Part shown: positions 47,360 through 59,656 of the stretch, one piece after another
Numbering within the stretch: position 1 is the stretch's first letter
Layout of the letters: every line of letters starts with the position of its first letter
Assembly: GCA_904063045.1 (NCBI GenBank)
Contig: CAJFCJ010000006.1
Span: forward strand, 3,116,408 to 3,180,407
Reading direction: 5' to 3'
Length of the DNA: 64,000 bases
Source: Dimorphilus gyrociliatus
Taxonomy: Eukaryota > Annelida > Polychaeta > Dinophilidae
Translations under genes and position numbers: made by a program
The notes under the pieces: model-generated
Databases searched by the model: none
What the model was told of the DNA's origin: nothing
What the model saw: only the letters and a program-made list of their open reading frames with translations

Positions 47360-50300
47360 ATGATGCCTATGCTGCCTATGGACGAAGTGAAGGTAAGCTT
47401 CTAAGGAACATAATGATGTATACGGCTATACCTAGATATGAGAATATTGATTTATTTGGCAAGGGTGCGCAGTAGTGTCAGCTTTAGTTTAAAATATTGT
47501 CGTAATCTTAACGCTAACCTTGTATTAAATTTTTCTAAAGGCCTATGTACAATAAAACAGACAGTGTTATCATTTTTATATTCTTTAAATGGAACGCATT
47601 AGTGCGATTTATGCGATTCAATTCTCTATAACATTTTACAAGGAACGTTGAAGGGATAGTTAGCTGGTAATTTAGACGAACTGATTAGGTCGATTTGTAA
47701 TACGATCAATTTAATATTACCATCAGCCAGAGTGGGCTTGTTAAATGAATTTATTATATAAAATCTGATGTTGGTATATATATATATATAAATATAGATA
47801 TATATATATATACTGTATATATGTAAATGTATCTTCTCTCCGCCTGCAATTAAAGTCTACTTAGAATATGATGTATCGTTTAAATCGTGTAAATTTTCAA
47901 TTCATTTTCTTAATACACTGTTTTTGTAATGGAGATAAAACACTACCATCATTTTTGAAAAATTAAGGTGTTTCTATTACAAATCATGCTTTTCAACAGC
48001 TATAAATAAAGAATTTATACGTATCGGCACACAAATTTAGATGTGAACCATTAAATTATTAATATTTACAGAGAAAATATATTCTTAACATGAATTAGAA
48101 TCTAAAAAAAATTTTCATCACTCTTTCTCTATCTATCTCTCGTCTCTGTCTCACTATTTATTTCATTTCTCATTCATTGTACGAATGAATCAATATAACT
48201 TTAGAATTGATACTTGTTTAAAAGAATCAAATTGTTTATTTATCATTTAGAAAAGATGAATATAGAGAATAAGTAAGATTGAGATATATATAAATTTATA
48301 TACATGCTAAGAGAGAAAGAAAAGGAAAGGATAAAACATTGAAGAAAATCAAGGTAATTTCCAGTTGTAATATTAATTTTTGTACTTAATATGAAAATAA
48401 CCTAATGAAACAGCTGAAAAAATATTAAATAAAACTTGTAGGTATATAGTGTTTAATATTGTTCACAGACTGAATTTTATTATTAATTTAATATCGAAAA
48501 AGGCAAAGTGATCTTCGAAGATAATTTCTGTTTACTGAAAAAGCCGATTGTTTTGAGAATACCTTTGATTGTATTACTTTAATTTATATATTTATAAAAC
48601 GTATCAATTTAATTGCTACGGAGAGAAGAATCAATTGCATAAAAAAAAGGGGAGGACAATGTCTTATTTGAAAAAATTTCTGTTGCGAATAAATTCGACT
48701 CACTCTGGTATAAAGTATCAGAAATTGGAGAAGCATCTTGATATACCACTGGTAAGATTCGTCAAACTAAATTAGATACCGATTCGTCCTGGCCAAAGAT
48801 TGTCAAATAGGTTGAAAAAGGATAAGGTTAATAGTTTAAACAATGTATCGTCATCAGTATCTTTATGCTGTACAGTATTTAGAAATATAAAAGGAACAGA
48901 TTCAATCCGCGTAACTTTTACATATTATGTTTGTTATTATGTTATTGTACATCAAAGACAAGGAAACTTAGGGAGATTGCGTACTTTATCTACCGATTAG
49001 AATTTTTTTTTTCGTTTCCTAAGGAATTTCAATGTTTGAGAAAAAGAGCAGACTTTGTAAAAGTTTTCTAACTGATATAAAAGTGATAGGGAATGACTAC
49101 CATCCTCCTCCCTATCTCACACTCATTCTCTTTCGGCTATTTTGCTGAAATTCTTTCATTGTTAGAGGAAAAGGTCGAAGTAGTTTGGAAGTAAAATTAA
49201 TCACGGGGTGTCTTTATTATGTAAATGTCACAGCTAGAAACGTCGAATATTTTTCCATTTCTCTGTGTATACCGTCTTTTATTGTTTTTTCATTCTCCTT
49301 CTTTTTTTATTATTTGCACGAACAACATATACTTTTTCCGAAATAGACGAGAGAGAGAGAGAGTGAGAGAAGAAATGAAGATACCAGTCGCCTTTTTTTT
49401 CTTTTTAACTAATTTCACTAATTAATTATTGAGAAAGAAAAGGAAAGTAGATTTTTTTGCTTTCTCTGTCTTTTTCTATATAAATCTGATTTTCGTGATG
49501 GAGAAGGAAAAACAATGAGCGAGGAAAAGATAAGTTTAATAAGAGTAAGCTATTATTTTTAACTTTAAACTAGTTTATTGTAAAAAATTGTGTTACGTTT
49601 TTCTTTTTCGCTTCCTGCACCATTTTTTTTCACACCTACTAAAACAATCCCATGTTCAGACATCATATATTCTAACATACGGATTTATTCTCATTAACTT
49701 ATCATATTTTATATCTACATTGCATATGTGCACAATAGGTGTATTGAATACATACATATTAATATTATATATATATATATGAATATTGTGAATAAAAAGT
49801 AGAATATGTGGGTTTCTACTCAATTTGGCTAATAGTATTCAATTGATTTAAAGGTTAATAAAAAAATCTAAATTCATTTGGTAGTTTAAGCTAGACGTTG
49901 TGTTTAAAATGAAGCGAAGGAGGAGTTCGAGAGGGAGCTGAATTGGAATAATTTGCTGTTCGGATTGTAGAATTACTATGTGGGTAGATATTAAATATAT
50001 ATGAATATATGGTTGAGAATAAGAGTATAAAAGAGAGAAGGGCATGACTATATTGCTAATTGAAATTATTACGATTATAATCAGGTGTCCAAGCCAGACG
50101 TTTTTCATGTCTTCTTCAGATTTACAGTATATTCTGTTTGTTCGTATTCTAGCTAGCGTCCTGTTAGCGTTTATTTACCAACAAATCACGATCTACAAAA
50201 TTATAAAAGATTAATTGAATTTTCTCTTAGATACAAGTATTATCATAGGCAAAGATGTTTTTGTAATTAAATAAAAGATGTTTAGAATTTCGTATGTATC

Positions 50301-53300
50301 AAGTCTTGTTCTCTTTATAGGCGTACACAGAATATAACTGAGTTACTTAAACTAGCTAGTCTATTTCCCATTATAATCTATCAGGAGGGGGCGCTGTTAG
50401 TGTCGGGATTCTATTTATTCCCAATTGCTTAACAGTTACTAACGTGTTTTCTCAACGCTTCCAGATGTCCGGTCAGAGATATAAACGAACGAATTTCGAA
50501 GACGACGAAGCTTCATCGCCAGCAGGTACTCCCCCAGGAATTACCTACGACCCCTCTGTTGCTTTCAAAGTGGGCGCATCTTTCTGGCAAAAAAGAACAA
50601 ATCTAGAGAAACTATTAGCTGTGGCCCTTGTCATTTGGTCGATTACAATGTTAGTTCTTTTTATAATGGTCGTCTCAAGGACGTCTGTCGCAGCTCCTAC
50701 ACCAAACGAGAAAGTTTGCATGAGCAAATCTTGCGTGACAACTTCATCTTCAATTTTGAAAGCGTTGGATGTAAAGTAAGGATGAAGTCTTAGAAAATCA
50801 TAAAGCACAATTTTTTTTATTTCTCTTATCAGAGAATATCTTCAAACAGAGTTTTATTCAATAGGCCATTTATTATTGAATAGACAAGAATATAAGACTT
50901 CATCCTTACTTTAAAATGAATAAATAAATAGCGCCGATCCCTGCACAGATTTTTTTCAGTATTCTTGTGGAGGTTGGCTCAGTTCTCATTCAATCCCTAG
51001 CGGTTTACGAAGATGGGGAACGTTTAACGAAATATCTTATCGGAATCACCTAGTGGTAAAGAAAGTGTTGGAACAGCACGCCAATAAAACTTTTGAAAAT
51101 AAAGCAGAAGAGAAGGCCAGAAAATTTTATGAGTCGTGCTTAGACGGCTCGAAAACGATAGAGAGATTAGGAGCGAAACCTCTGCTTGCTCTAATCGAAA
51201 AACTCGGAGGTTGGAGTGTGTCTGATAAGGATTTTGACATTTCAACATTCGATTTTCAGGATATGATGGAGAAATTGTCGGCACATAGCGAAATGCCTTT
51301 ATTCTCTTTCTGGATTGGTGAGGATGAGAAAGATTCATCAAGACATGTATTCCAATTGAGTCAAGGAGGTTTGCAATTAAATAGGGATCAGCTATTAAAC
51401 GGAACAGAACCTAGGGATATAAATAGTAACGATATACTGATGGCTTTTGTTAACTATTTGACGGAATTAAGTGTACTATTAGGAGGGGAGAGGAACTCTT
51501 CCCGCGAAATGGTCATTGATATTGTAAAATTCCAGCAAGAGATAGCAAAAGTAAGCCTCTCTTTCAATTTTTTTTCCGATCGACTAGTAGCAAATTATAA
51601 AAAACACTAATAAACAAAAGAGTACACCAACTCTAGTCCTGGAAATGACAACTAGGCCAAATATAGAGAAAAACAAATAGTTTAATTCATTGCCGTAAGG
51701 TGACACGCAATGAGATTTCTTGGTATCTAATTAACTAATTTAATTCAAATATCATACAGATTATATCAAATAATCGTTCTCATTTTATTTAATGTTTATA
51801 TTATCGTTTTATATTTTATTAGTGTTAAAGAAATTTTGGTTATACTATATATCTTCCTATCGTCCCTATCCAATTAAATTTGTCGAAATTCATTTATTTT
51901 GAAGTCATTTAAATAGGCAAGACAAGTAATAAAATTTCTTTACTATATTTATTATAATTAATAGTTTACCCAACCGGAAGAAGAGAGAAGAAATGATCTC
52001 GAGTTGTATCATTTATATACGTTTGACAAATTACAAAAAGAGTTCCCATTTGTAAGTATTTTCACTTTTCATTGACTTTTCCTATAAATAGTTTTAATAC
52101 TTAAAATAAATGAAAAATTGATTGTCTCATTGTTTGTTTATTTGTTTTAGATGGATTGGGTGCAGTTTGTTAATAACCAATTTAAATTCCATAAAATTAA
52201 TAAAGTTATTAATAAGAATGAACCTGCTGTTGTACACGCTGTCGAATTCCTTCGAAATATGACGAATTTGCTCAAAGAAACCCAAAAGACTAAAGAAGGA
52301 AAAATAACTGTACACAATTATTTAATGTGGTCAGTCGTTCAAACGATGAGCTCTACACTATCAAAGCCATTCAGAGATGCTAGAAAGCAATTTGCTGAAA
52401 TAATGACCGGAAGTGAGGGCCATAGAGAAAGGTGGCGTCGCTGTTTAACCGATACTGGTAAGTGGAATTGTAAACTAGAGGGTAATTTTATCTTAATAAT
52501 TTATATATTTAAAGAGGGAAGCGTCGGATTTGCTCTTGGACGAATATTTGTTGATGCGGCTTTCTTTGGAGAGAGTAAGAAAGAAGCTAGAGTTATGATT
52601 GGTAATATAAAGGATGCGTTCATTAATAACCTGCAGAATTTGAAATGGATGACCTCTGAAACCAAGAAAAGGGCAAAGAGAAAAGCATCAACCGTTTACG
52701 ATATGATCGGTTATCCAGCTTACATAAGAAATAAAACTGAATTGGAGGCAAAATATAAAGATTTACATGTTACCAATGATGCATATTTTAATAATACACT
52801 TAGTTCAATGCTCTTTTCAAAGAGGAAAGAACTACTTAAATTAAGGAAAAAACCAGATCGAAAAGAATGGAATATGACTCCTCAAACAGTTAACGCATAT
52901 TATCAACCAACTAAAAATCAAATTGTTTTTCCCGCTGGTATATTGCAAACGCCATTTTACGATGCTCATCACCCAAAATCCCTCAACTACGGTGGAATTG
53001 GTGTCGTCTTAGGACACGAATTAACGCACGGTTTCGACGATCAAGTAAGTAAGATTACTTTCTAAGAAAAACGCATCAAGTTAATTATAATTTACGATTA
53101 ACGCCCAAATTAACGACAGAAATATTTATACGTTTCTTTTATTACTGATTTTAATTTGTTAAATAAGGAATAAGACCTCTAGATTATAAATCAACAAAAT
53201 GAAGAAAATATTTTCCATTAGTTTTCATTACTCTCTCTCTCTCTCTTTTCTCTCTCCTATCTTAGATTTTAGTAGGTTATTTTGTTATTTTCATAATAAC

Positions 53301-53948
53301 GTCATTTATTGAAGTCGTCTAGTTTTTTAACGCATATATAGAAGAATTATTAAAAGTGGTAGATATATTTATATTACGCGAGATAATATAGATTAACCTC
53401 TTTCAATATTGTTTTCTATATATAAATTGTGAAAATAAGGTTTTTTTTTTCTTTTATTTTGTTTTATCTTTAAAAAATAGGGTCGAAAATACAATGAGAC
53501 AGGCATGCTTAGTGACTGGTGGAATAAGGAAGATGATGAGAAGTTTAAGAAAAAAGCCGAATGCATGGTTAAGCAATATAATAATTACACTTTAAATGGT
53601 AAGTCAGTTAGAGGCAGGCAAACGTTAGGAGAGAATATCGCTGATAATGGAGGTCTAAAAGCGGCCTTTACATCTTATCAAAAATGGGTCAAGGAAAATG
53701 GAGAAGAAATAAAGTTACCTGGCCTCCTCAATTACACGCATGAGCAACTCTTTTTCATCTCTTTTGCGCAAGTGTGGTGTTCTATGGAAACACCTAAAGC
53801 TGCTGATTTGTCTCTAATAACCGATCCTCATACACCTGACAAATATAGAGTTATCGGCACGTTGTCAAATTCAAAAGAGTTTTCAGAGCATTTCTCCTGT
53901 CCTTTAGGATCACCAATGAATCCAAAACATAAATGCATTGTTTGGTAG
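47360..53948 (+). CDS. ECE1: Endothelin-converting-enzyme-type M13 zinc metallopeptidase
   Basis: Type II membrane ectopeptidase that processes bioactive peptides. Exons: 47360-47392, 50465-50775, 50932-51550, 51965-52051, 52151-52457, 52515-53044, 53481-53948; 2355 nt, 784 residues. The 33-nt first exon ([11 protein letters not shown]) joins in phase 0 across a 3.07-kb intron; there is no in-frame ATG before 50465, which is preceded by an acceptor (CTTCCAG). Signal anchor [21 protein letters not shown] about 65-88; [14 protein letters not shown]; substrate motif [19 protein letters not shown]; zinc sites HELTH and [10 protein letters not shown]-terminal CIVW. The ending [10 protein letters not shown] is of the ECE rather than the neprilysin type. 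Catalytic residues are intact, so an active enzyme is expected. If exon 1 is wrong, translation could start at the ATG at 50465. Confidence 0.93.
47774..47822. repeat. AT repeat with ATACTGTAT core
   Basis: Two AT runs interrupted by AATATAGAT and ending in TATATACTGTATATATG. Confidence 0.85.
49349..49371. repeat. (GA)n microsatellite
   Basis: About 22 bp of GA repeat with a single T interruption, in the ECE first intron. Confidence 0.85.
53230..53258. repeat. (CT)n microsatellite
   Basis: CT repeat interrupted by TTTT in the last ECE intron (53045-53480). Confidence 0.85.
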
Positions 53949-55346
53949 AAGAAAGCAAAAAAAAAAGAAAAATGGAAAAGAAGGGAAGAATATTATCTAA
54001 TAAAAAATCCCTCAATAATTTATAATAGGAATTTCTTCCTTCCTTTTCTTCTTTTTTGCGGTTGTTTTACTACTCATCTTTTCTTTTTTCTGTTCCTTTA
54101 TTGAAAAAAAAACGTATTACTAATATTGTCGTTTTTATATTTTATTTTAAAAGACATTCTATCAGCGTGTTTTTGCCATTTTATCATTGTTGAGAAATTT
54201 TTCATATCAAAAATAACAAAAACAAACATACCGTATACAAACACTATGACTATGGACATTATTTCGTAATTTATATAGTAAATATAACTATGAAATATGT
54301 TGAATGGAAGAGAAACCTTAAACCAAAAATAAGGACAAGAGTTTCTCTTATCATGAATAAAACTGCTATTATATGAATAAAGGAACAATAAAAATTATTA
54401 TACCTAAAAAAGAAAGTGTTATCTCTTTTGTTTTTTATTGTCATTTCTTTCATTTTCTTTTTTAAAGCAAATCTTAAAAAAGAAAAAGTATAACCTTGGT
54501 TTGCAGTACTTTAATGGAGCTTGTATTTTACTTTTTCAAAGGATTCTATAATTTGAATTTCCCTCTCATTTCCCATTATATACTTTATTAGAGGATCTAT
54601 TACCATTATATGCTATTTTTCCTTTGCAGTCTTATCAAGAGAGACACTCTTATGATTTGCTCCAATCTTCCTTATTACTCTTTTTGAATTGTTCTTTTTG
54701 TATTGAAAATTTATAATAAGAATACCCATCCTTGTTCATGTTCCTAATTCTGTCTTTTATTTCTTTAGAGTACTCTATTGTTGTCAGAATTAGTCTAGAA
54801 TGAAACGTAATGTAATATTCTGTAAACAATTAGACGACCTAGAATAATTTTTAGTCAAAAAACACAAGCGTACAAACACCTTTGACCCAAATTTTATATT
54901 CATTTTCCAAAAAAAACATAAATTAAAAAGCTCTTAAATATTCCAAATATAGAAGATATTGAAAAATGAGAAAAAATAGTTGTTATCTTCTATTTTTTAT
55001 ATAGTACTGATATTTTTGACACATGTTATAAATTGGAGACATTTTATCATAGTATATCGTTCGTGGTTATCGTTTGTAGCCTCTAAAATGTGTCAATATT
55101 ATGACGAGATGATCACTCTATGCTGAAAGCGAAGCTTTATAGCTATACTCTTATCTACAGTGTAAATTTGTATTAAAGTCATAAAACTTCTAGGAAGTGA
55201 GAATACTAGGAAATAGTGTGTGCGATGTTGAGTTCGTTGCCTAGTAGATTTTATAGCATATAGTGATAAGGATAAAATCTATTCTGTCCTTGAAAAATCA
55301 CTGAAAGAATTATCAATAGAAAAGGTAATTTTAAGAAAACCGAAAT
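53949..55346. other. ECE 3' flank
   Basis: 1.4 kb. AATAAA at 53999-54004, about 50 nt after the ECE stop, is the likely polyadenylation signal. The rest is AT-rich without a supported gene. Confidence 0.5.
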
Positions 55347-55550
55347 ATGGCGTACAATTTGAAAAAAGAGAGAAGTTTAGTTGATGAGCTTGAGAGAGCC
55401 ACAGTCTTGGCAAATCGAATAGTAGAACAATTGTATGAATACGTCCAAAAGGAAGCCCATTACAATGGACTAGTTGATTGTGTTGTATGGGCCATAGAGA
55501 AATTGTCCAGTACTTACAAACTGGAAGATGACTACTCGAACGATGGATGA
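55347..55550 (+). CDS. Possible 67-residue helical protein, unknown
   Basis: An ATG-started single-exon frame: MAYNLKKERSLVDELERATV, then helical sequence with two cysteine/tryptophan-bearing hydrophobic faces (LVDCVVWAIEKLSS) and an acidic end. The composition is protein-like, not low complexity, and locally less AT-biased than its flanks. No signal peptide or membrane helix. I recognise no family. It is isolated between ECE and the myotubularin gene and could be a lineage-specific small protein, an exon of a longer gene, or chance. Confidence 0.4.
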   Translation: MAYNLKKERSLVDELERATVLANRIVEQLYEYVQKEAHYNGLVDCVVWAIEKLSSTYKLEDDYSNDG

Positions 55551-56970
55551 GCAAAAGAGATTTGCAAAGAGTACTAAGAGACAATATTCAACTAGTGATT
55601 ATCAATATAGAATTGCTCGTTGTACTATCCGTAGGCAATACTATGAATAAAAATTCTAGCTTATATGAGATGTCTCGTAATCAAGCGAAACAACTAGAAA
55701 CTGGATGAATGAATGAGAAACTAACTTTCACAACCTAATAAGTATTAAGCTAAGGATCTGGCAACCGAGTCGATAGCTTCATAGAACACTTAAAGGTAAA
55801 TGCTGAAAGTCTTTTACAACAAAATAGACTTGAGCTAGAAAGACCTAGCTGAAGGAATTGATGTGTTGCAAGAATGGAGATAATTGCACTAAGACTGTTT
55901 ACTAAATACATTAGATTGAAAGGTTAAGATTACTTTGAGAGGGATCTCTCCTTGTTTTAGGTAAGATACTTAGAAAGAAAACCCAGTTGGAGAGATGGCT
56001 ACAGAGAGATTTACTCAGCTGGCAAGGAGAAATGCGGCATTCCTCTTCATAGAAATTCCAATCAAGGATAGAGTACAGTTATTTTTTAAGTAACAAATAT
56101 AAATTGTAGCTTGTTATCTAAGTAGATATTTCCTAATGAGATTAATTAGTACAAATATGCTAATTTATTATATTAAGGTAAAGATTCAATCAGATGTAAA
56201 TTAAGGATGAAGGATGCATGTTTTATCTTTCCTTTTTCTATTCACTTGGAGGTTTTTTATGCGTATAAAATAGAAACCTTTTTTTAGATGAGTGAAGGGG
56301 AAATCGGAAGAACGTGAAATGTTTTCCAAACGTAATTATACGCACGTCAATAAGACGAAAATAGTTCCCTTTGGTCTCCGAAACCTGATTACTCTTTCTG
56401 GCGGATGACTCGATGCCAATGTCTCTCATTCTACTTTCCGTTTATAAAAGTTATCTTCGACCTTTCTATCTATTAATCAAGTAACAAATATCCTCAAATC
56501 TTTAATTATCGTACAAAATTTAAATTTTGAATATGATGTACTGTATATTTGAAGAATAACATACACTGCTATATACAGTATATACTGTATAGCGAAGCAA
56601 AACGAAAGAGAACACAAAAAAAGCATATAAGATCATAATAAAAACAAAAAAAATGAAACTTTTCGTACAAATAAGAATAAATAAAAACATTATTGTTTTA
56701 GGGGATAAAAAGAGTTAAAAGTTTCATAGAAAAGAGGAAGAAGGATGCTTAATAATTATTAATTTTTCGATATTAATAATTAAACATATACAAGTTAACA
56801 ATTGAAAAGAATAAAATAACTTGTTCCTATTCCTAATCATGGCTTGCTTTGAACAGTTTTTTTGTTTGTTTTTGTTTCTTATTTAGATTATTGCAGGTTT
56901 GTGAATAATAAATGTAAATATTTAAAATGCATATACTCCAAATATTTTTGACTTTTACAAAATGCTTGCC
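55551..56970. other. Non-coding stretch downstream of the 67-codon frame
   Basis: 1.4 kb. The first 600 bp are noticeably richer in GA and C than surrounding AT-rich DNA but closed in all frames, so a long 3'UTR or non-coding RNA is possible. Near-palindromes with ACTGTAT/ACAGTAT cores lie at about 56537-56592. The distal part is the presumed 3'UTR of the minus-strand myotubularin gene. Confidence 0.4.
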
Positions 56971-59320
56971 TTATAGTCTGGTATTGTTATCGAGTAGTTG
57001 GGTACTATAGCTTAATTGGTCGTCTCTACTCGTCATATCACTAAATTCTTCTTCTTCCATACCGACTATTTGTTTTGGAACATAAAATGGAAATGCAGAG
57101 GAAACTACAGATTTTTTGCATGCCCTTAACTCGTCAACGATTGTGTATCTTTTCGGTTGAATACTATCATCAAATTTATCAAGAAGTCCAACCTCAACTA
57201 GTTGACAGAATTCATCTCTAATGCTATTTACAAGATTCGCTTCTGCTAGAAATTTTGAAATATAATCACCTTGCTCTATGGTCATATAAGGTACAAATCT
57301 AAAGAAGCATTCTCTCCAAAAATCTAAAGGTGTAGGAGCTTGGAGAACCTTAGGAGGGGGTTCGTAATTTAAAATAGCCCCGAAACAGAGTTGTGTCACA
57401 TATGATGGACTAGAGAACAACTCTGTATTATACTTCCAAGCCCAAGCTGGATCTGCTTGACTCTTTTCACGATGTATACCATAATTACCAGCGAAAGTTG
57501 AAGTTAATCCAGAACATGCCACCTCCCACAGGGTAATAAGGTAGTATTCAGTCATCTCAATATATTGCGGATAGCATTTCGCTAATTGCACAACGCAATC
57601 CAGGAAAAGAAGAAAAACAGGCTGAATATGCCGGGGGGATGTATTTAATGTGGCTAGGCGATCTGCGAAAGGATGGTCACCGCATACGAATTCGCGCTGT
57701 ATAAGTTCTTCGAATCCTTTTCTCGAACGGCAATAAGGATCTAGGAAGACTTGCGCTAAACAGGATATTAATAGGACAAGATCAACAGGATTCTCTTCGG
57801 TTAACCATATCCATTTCCCATTTTTAACATCGTTAGCTAGTTTTTCAGCTGTTATCAAACAAATATTAACATAGAGCAACCATTCGCTTTTTTCAACAAT
57901 CGAAAGAAAATTAGCGTCTCTAGCTTTCAACTTCTTCCTTCTAGGAAAGCAAGTTTTTCTAATAATTTCAATCGATGCTGTTAATTGTTCAATATTCGGT
58001 AATTTCATATCTTCAATTTGATAACAAAGCAATTCCTTTTTTTCACCTCTGTTTAAATGATACAATAGAATTCTAACGTGTTCTTCCATATTTCTACGAT
58101 TATTATTAGTTGAACGTAACATTCCACCGCCGAAAATATTAGCATTTTCGGTAAAATAGAAACAAAACGTCGGCATTTGCGAATTAGCCGTTAATTTTAA
58201 TTTAATATTTGGAGGTAAACCTCTACCACTCGATGTTCTTTGTTCGTGAGGACATAAAAAGAATTTAGATCCACTAAAAACTGCTGAATCTCGATTATTT
58301 TGCACATTGAAAAAAACTGTAGCATGATTTCTATTTAATTCATCTCTCCAATCGTCTATTGAATAAAATAATTTGAAATTATAATTTGGTCCATCGGACA
58401 TTTCATTGGATTGTTTTAAAACAGCTTGATTCGTTACTTGATCATTAACAAGGCTAGTTGTTAATATATTATCTCTTGCTATTTCATTATTAATATTTTT
58501 TGATTCTCTAAATTGGGCAAAAGAATGAACGGATTTATCATTATCCTCTTTCAAATACGAATTACGCGTATTATAGTGAATAAATTCATTAAACACAAGC
58601 GTATTTTCAATTTTTGTTGGAAAAGCATAAGTTAGTAGGCCAGCTATCAAATCGGCGCAATTCTTTCTATCAGCTTTTGTGGAATGTTTTTCGAAAGAGA
58701 GGAATATAGTATTAAAATCCTTACAAACAATTTGGAGACGTTTTACGTATTTCGGCGTTCTTCCGTACTGACTTAGCTTTTTCACAGTTTTATAGCTTCT
58801 AGACATTTCATACATTTCTAATATGTTTGGAAGCATAATTGAAAGAGAGTGATAGATTGAATTTCTTATAACACAATCTGGAACATTTACCATCTCGTAA
58901 TAACGATCCAATATAAACACCAAACGATGGTTAGTTAAGCAAAGTGTGCCTCCTTTAACACTTTCAATTGCGTATTTCTTATAAGGATTCATTAATAGGA
59001 CATTATTAACATGGCACAAGCGCACTTCGGTTACTGAAATTAAATTTAATGATGATTTAATTTATAATTGTAAGATCCTGATAGTAATTTTACCAGGCAT
59101 CGATTGTTCAAGATCATTAGTATCATCTTCAGTAAATTCCGTATCTTTCTGTAATAAAAAAAAGACAAATCAATTAATTACATATTATTTTACATTATTA
59201 AAAACATAAGAAGGAATAATAATAAACTACCAGATTATCGCTCAACTGATATAATTATACTCATTTACAATGACAAAACAATGGACAAGTACATACCTCG
59301 TAAAAAGTGGAGGAGGCCAT
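56971..59320 (-). CDS. Myotubularin-related pseudophosphatase (MTMR10/11/12 type)
   Basis: Exons (complement): 59297-59320, 59094-59148, 56971-59033; 2142 nt, 713 residues. An N-terminal PH-GRAM-like region (GGTLCLTNHRLVFILD, VKRLQIVCKDFNTIFLSFEK) is followed by a myotubularin phosphatase fold (LDPYCRSRKGFEELIQREFVCGDHPFADRL, PVFLLFLDCVVQLAKCYP). The active-site C-x5-R loop, which reads HCSDGWDRT in active members, reads LTEENPVDL here, so both catalytic Cys and Arg are gone. Dead members such as MTMR12 act as adaptors that stabilise active myotubularins on membranes; a similar role is inferred. The single large exon is unusual among the split neighbours. Divergent from CBX, 336 bp apart. Confidence 0.88.
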
Positions 59321-59656
59321 CGTCAATTTTTAAAAACTATAAAATTCAACGTTAAAGATTACTCTAACAATCACATTACCAAGGATGTAAACGCCCTTAA
59401 TTAATATAGGCATTTACATAGACAAATATACTTATATATATATACATGTATATATGTATCTTTATACATATATTGTATATTTATGCTGTCTATATATATA
59501 TATGTATATATACATATATATAGTATATATGCGATAGACAGTGAACCGGAAATGAATGGTACGAAATATTCCAAATTTCAATGTTAACCAGTTTTCGGCG
59601 GCGTTTTTAGCAGACGGTTTATGACAAAGAATATGAATATGTGACTTTTGTTAAAA
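59321..59656. other. Divergent promoter MTMR/CBX
   Basis: 336 bp between divergent start codons. It includes a dense run of AT palindromic sequence (about 59430-59530, TATACATATA-type) and then a GC-richer segment near the CBX start. Confidence 0.5.

Larger units (their letters stand above)
47393..50464 (+). other. Long first intron of the ECE gene
   Basis: 3,072 bp flanked by GTAAGC and CTTCCAG, far longer than other introns here. It contains an AT/ACTGTAT repeat block (47774-47822) and a GA repeat (49349-49371). Short open frames in it show no recognisable domains. It could hold regulatory elements or alternative first exons, as ECE genes are known to use. Confidence 0.6.

Noticed and set aside
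47400-50440. Multiple 60-110 codon frames in the ECE first intron
   Set aside because: All are AT-driven, low complexity or without domains; none is flanked by splice sites that extend a coherent protein.
52458-52514. Continuous reading frame through this segment of ECE
   Set aside because: It reads through in frame but inserts a non-conserved hydrophobic stretch within the peptidase; GTAAGT and TTTAAAG boundaries mark a 57-nt intron.
59430-59530. Dense TATA/ATAT palindromes as a possible replication origin or hairpin element
   Set aside because: Simple AT dinucleotide repeats explain the symmetry; nothing beyond composition supports an origin.
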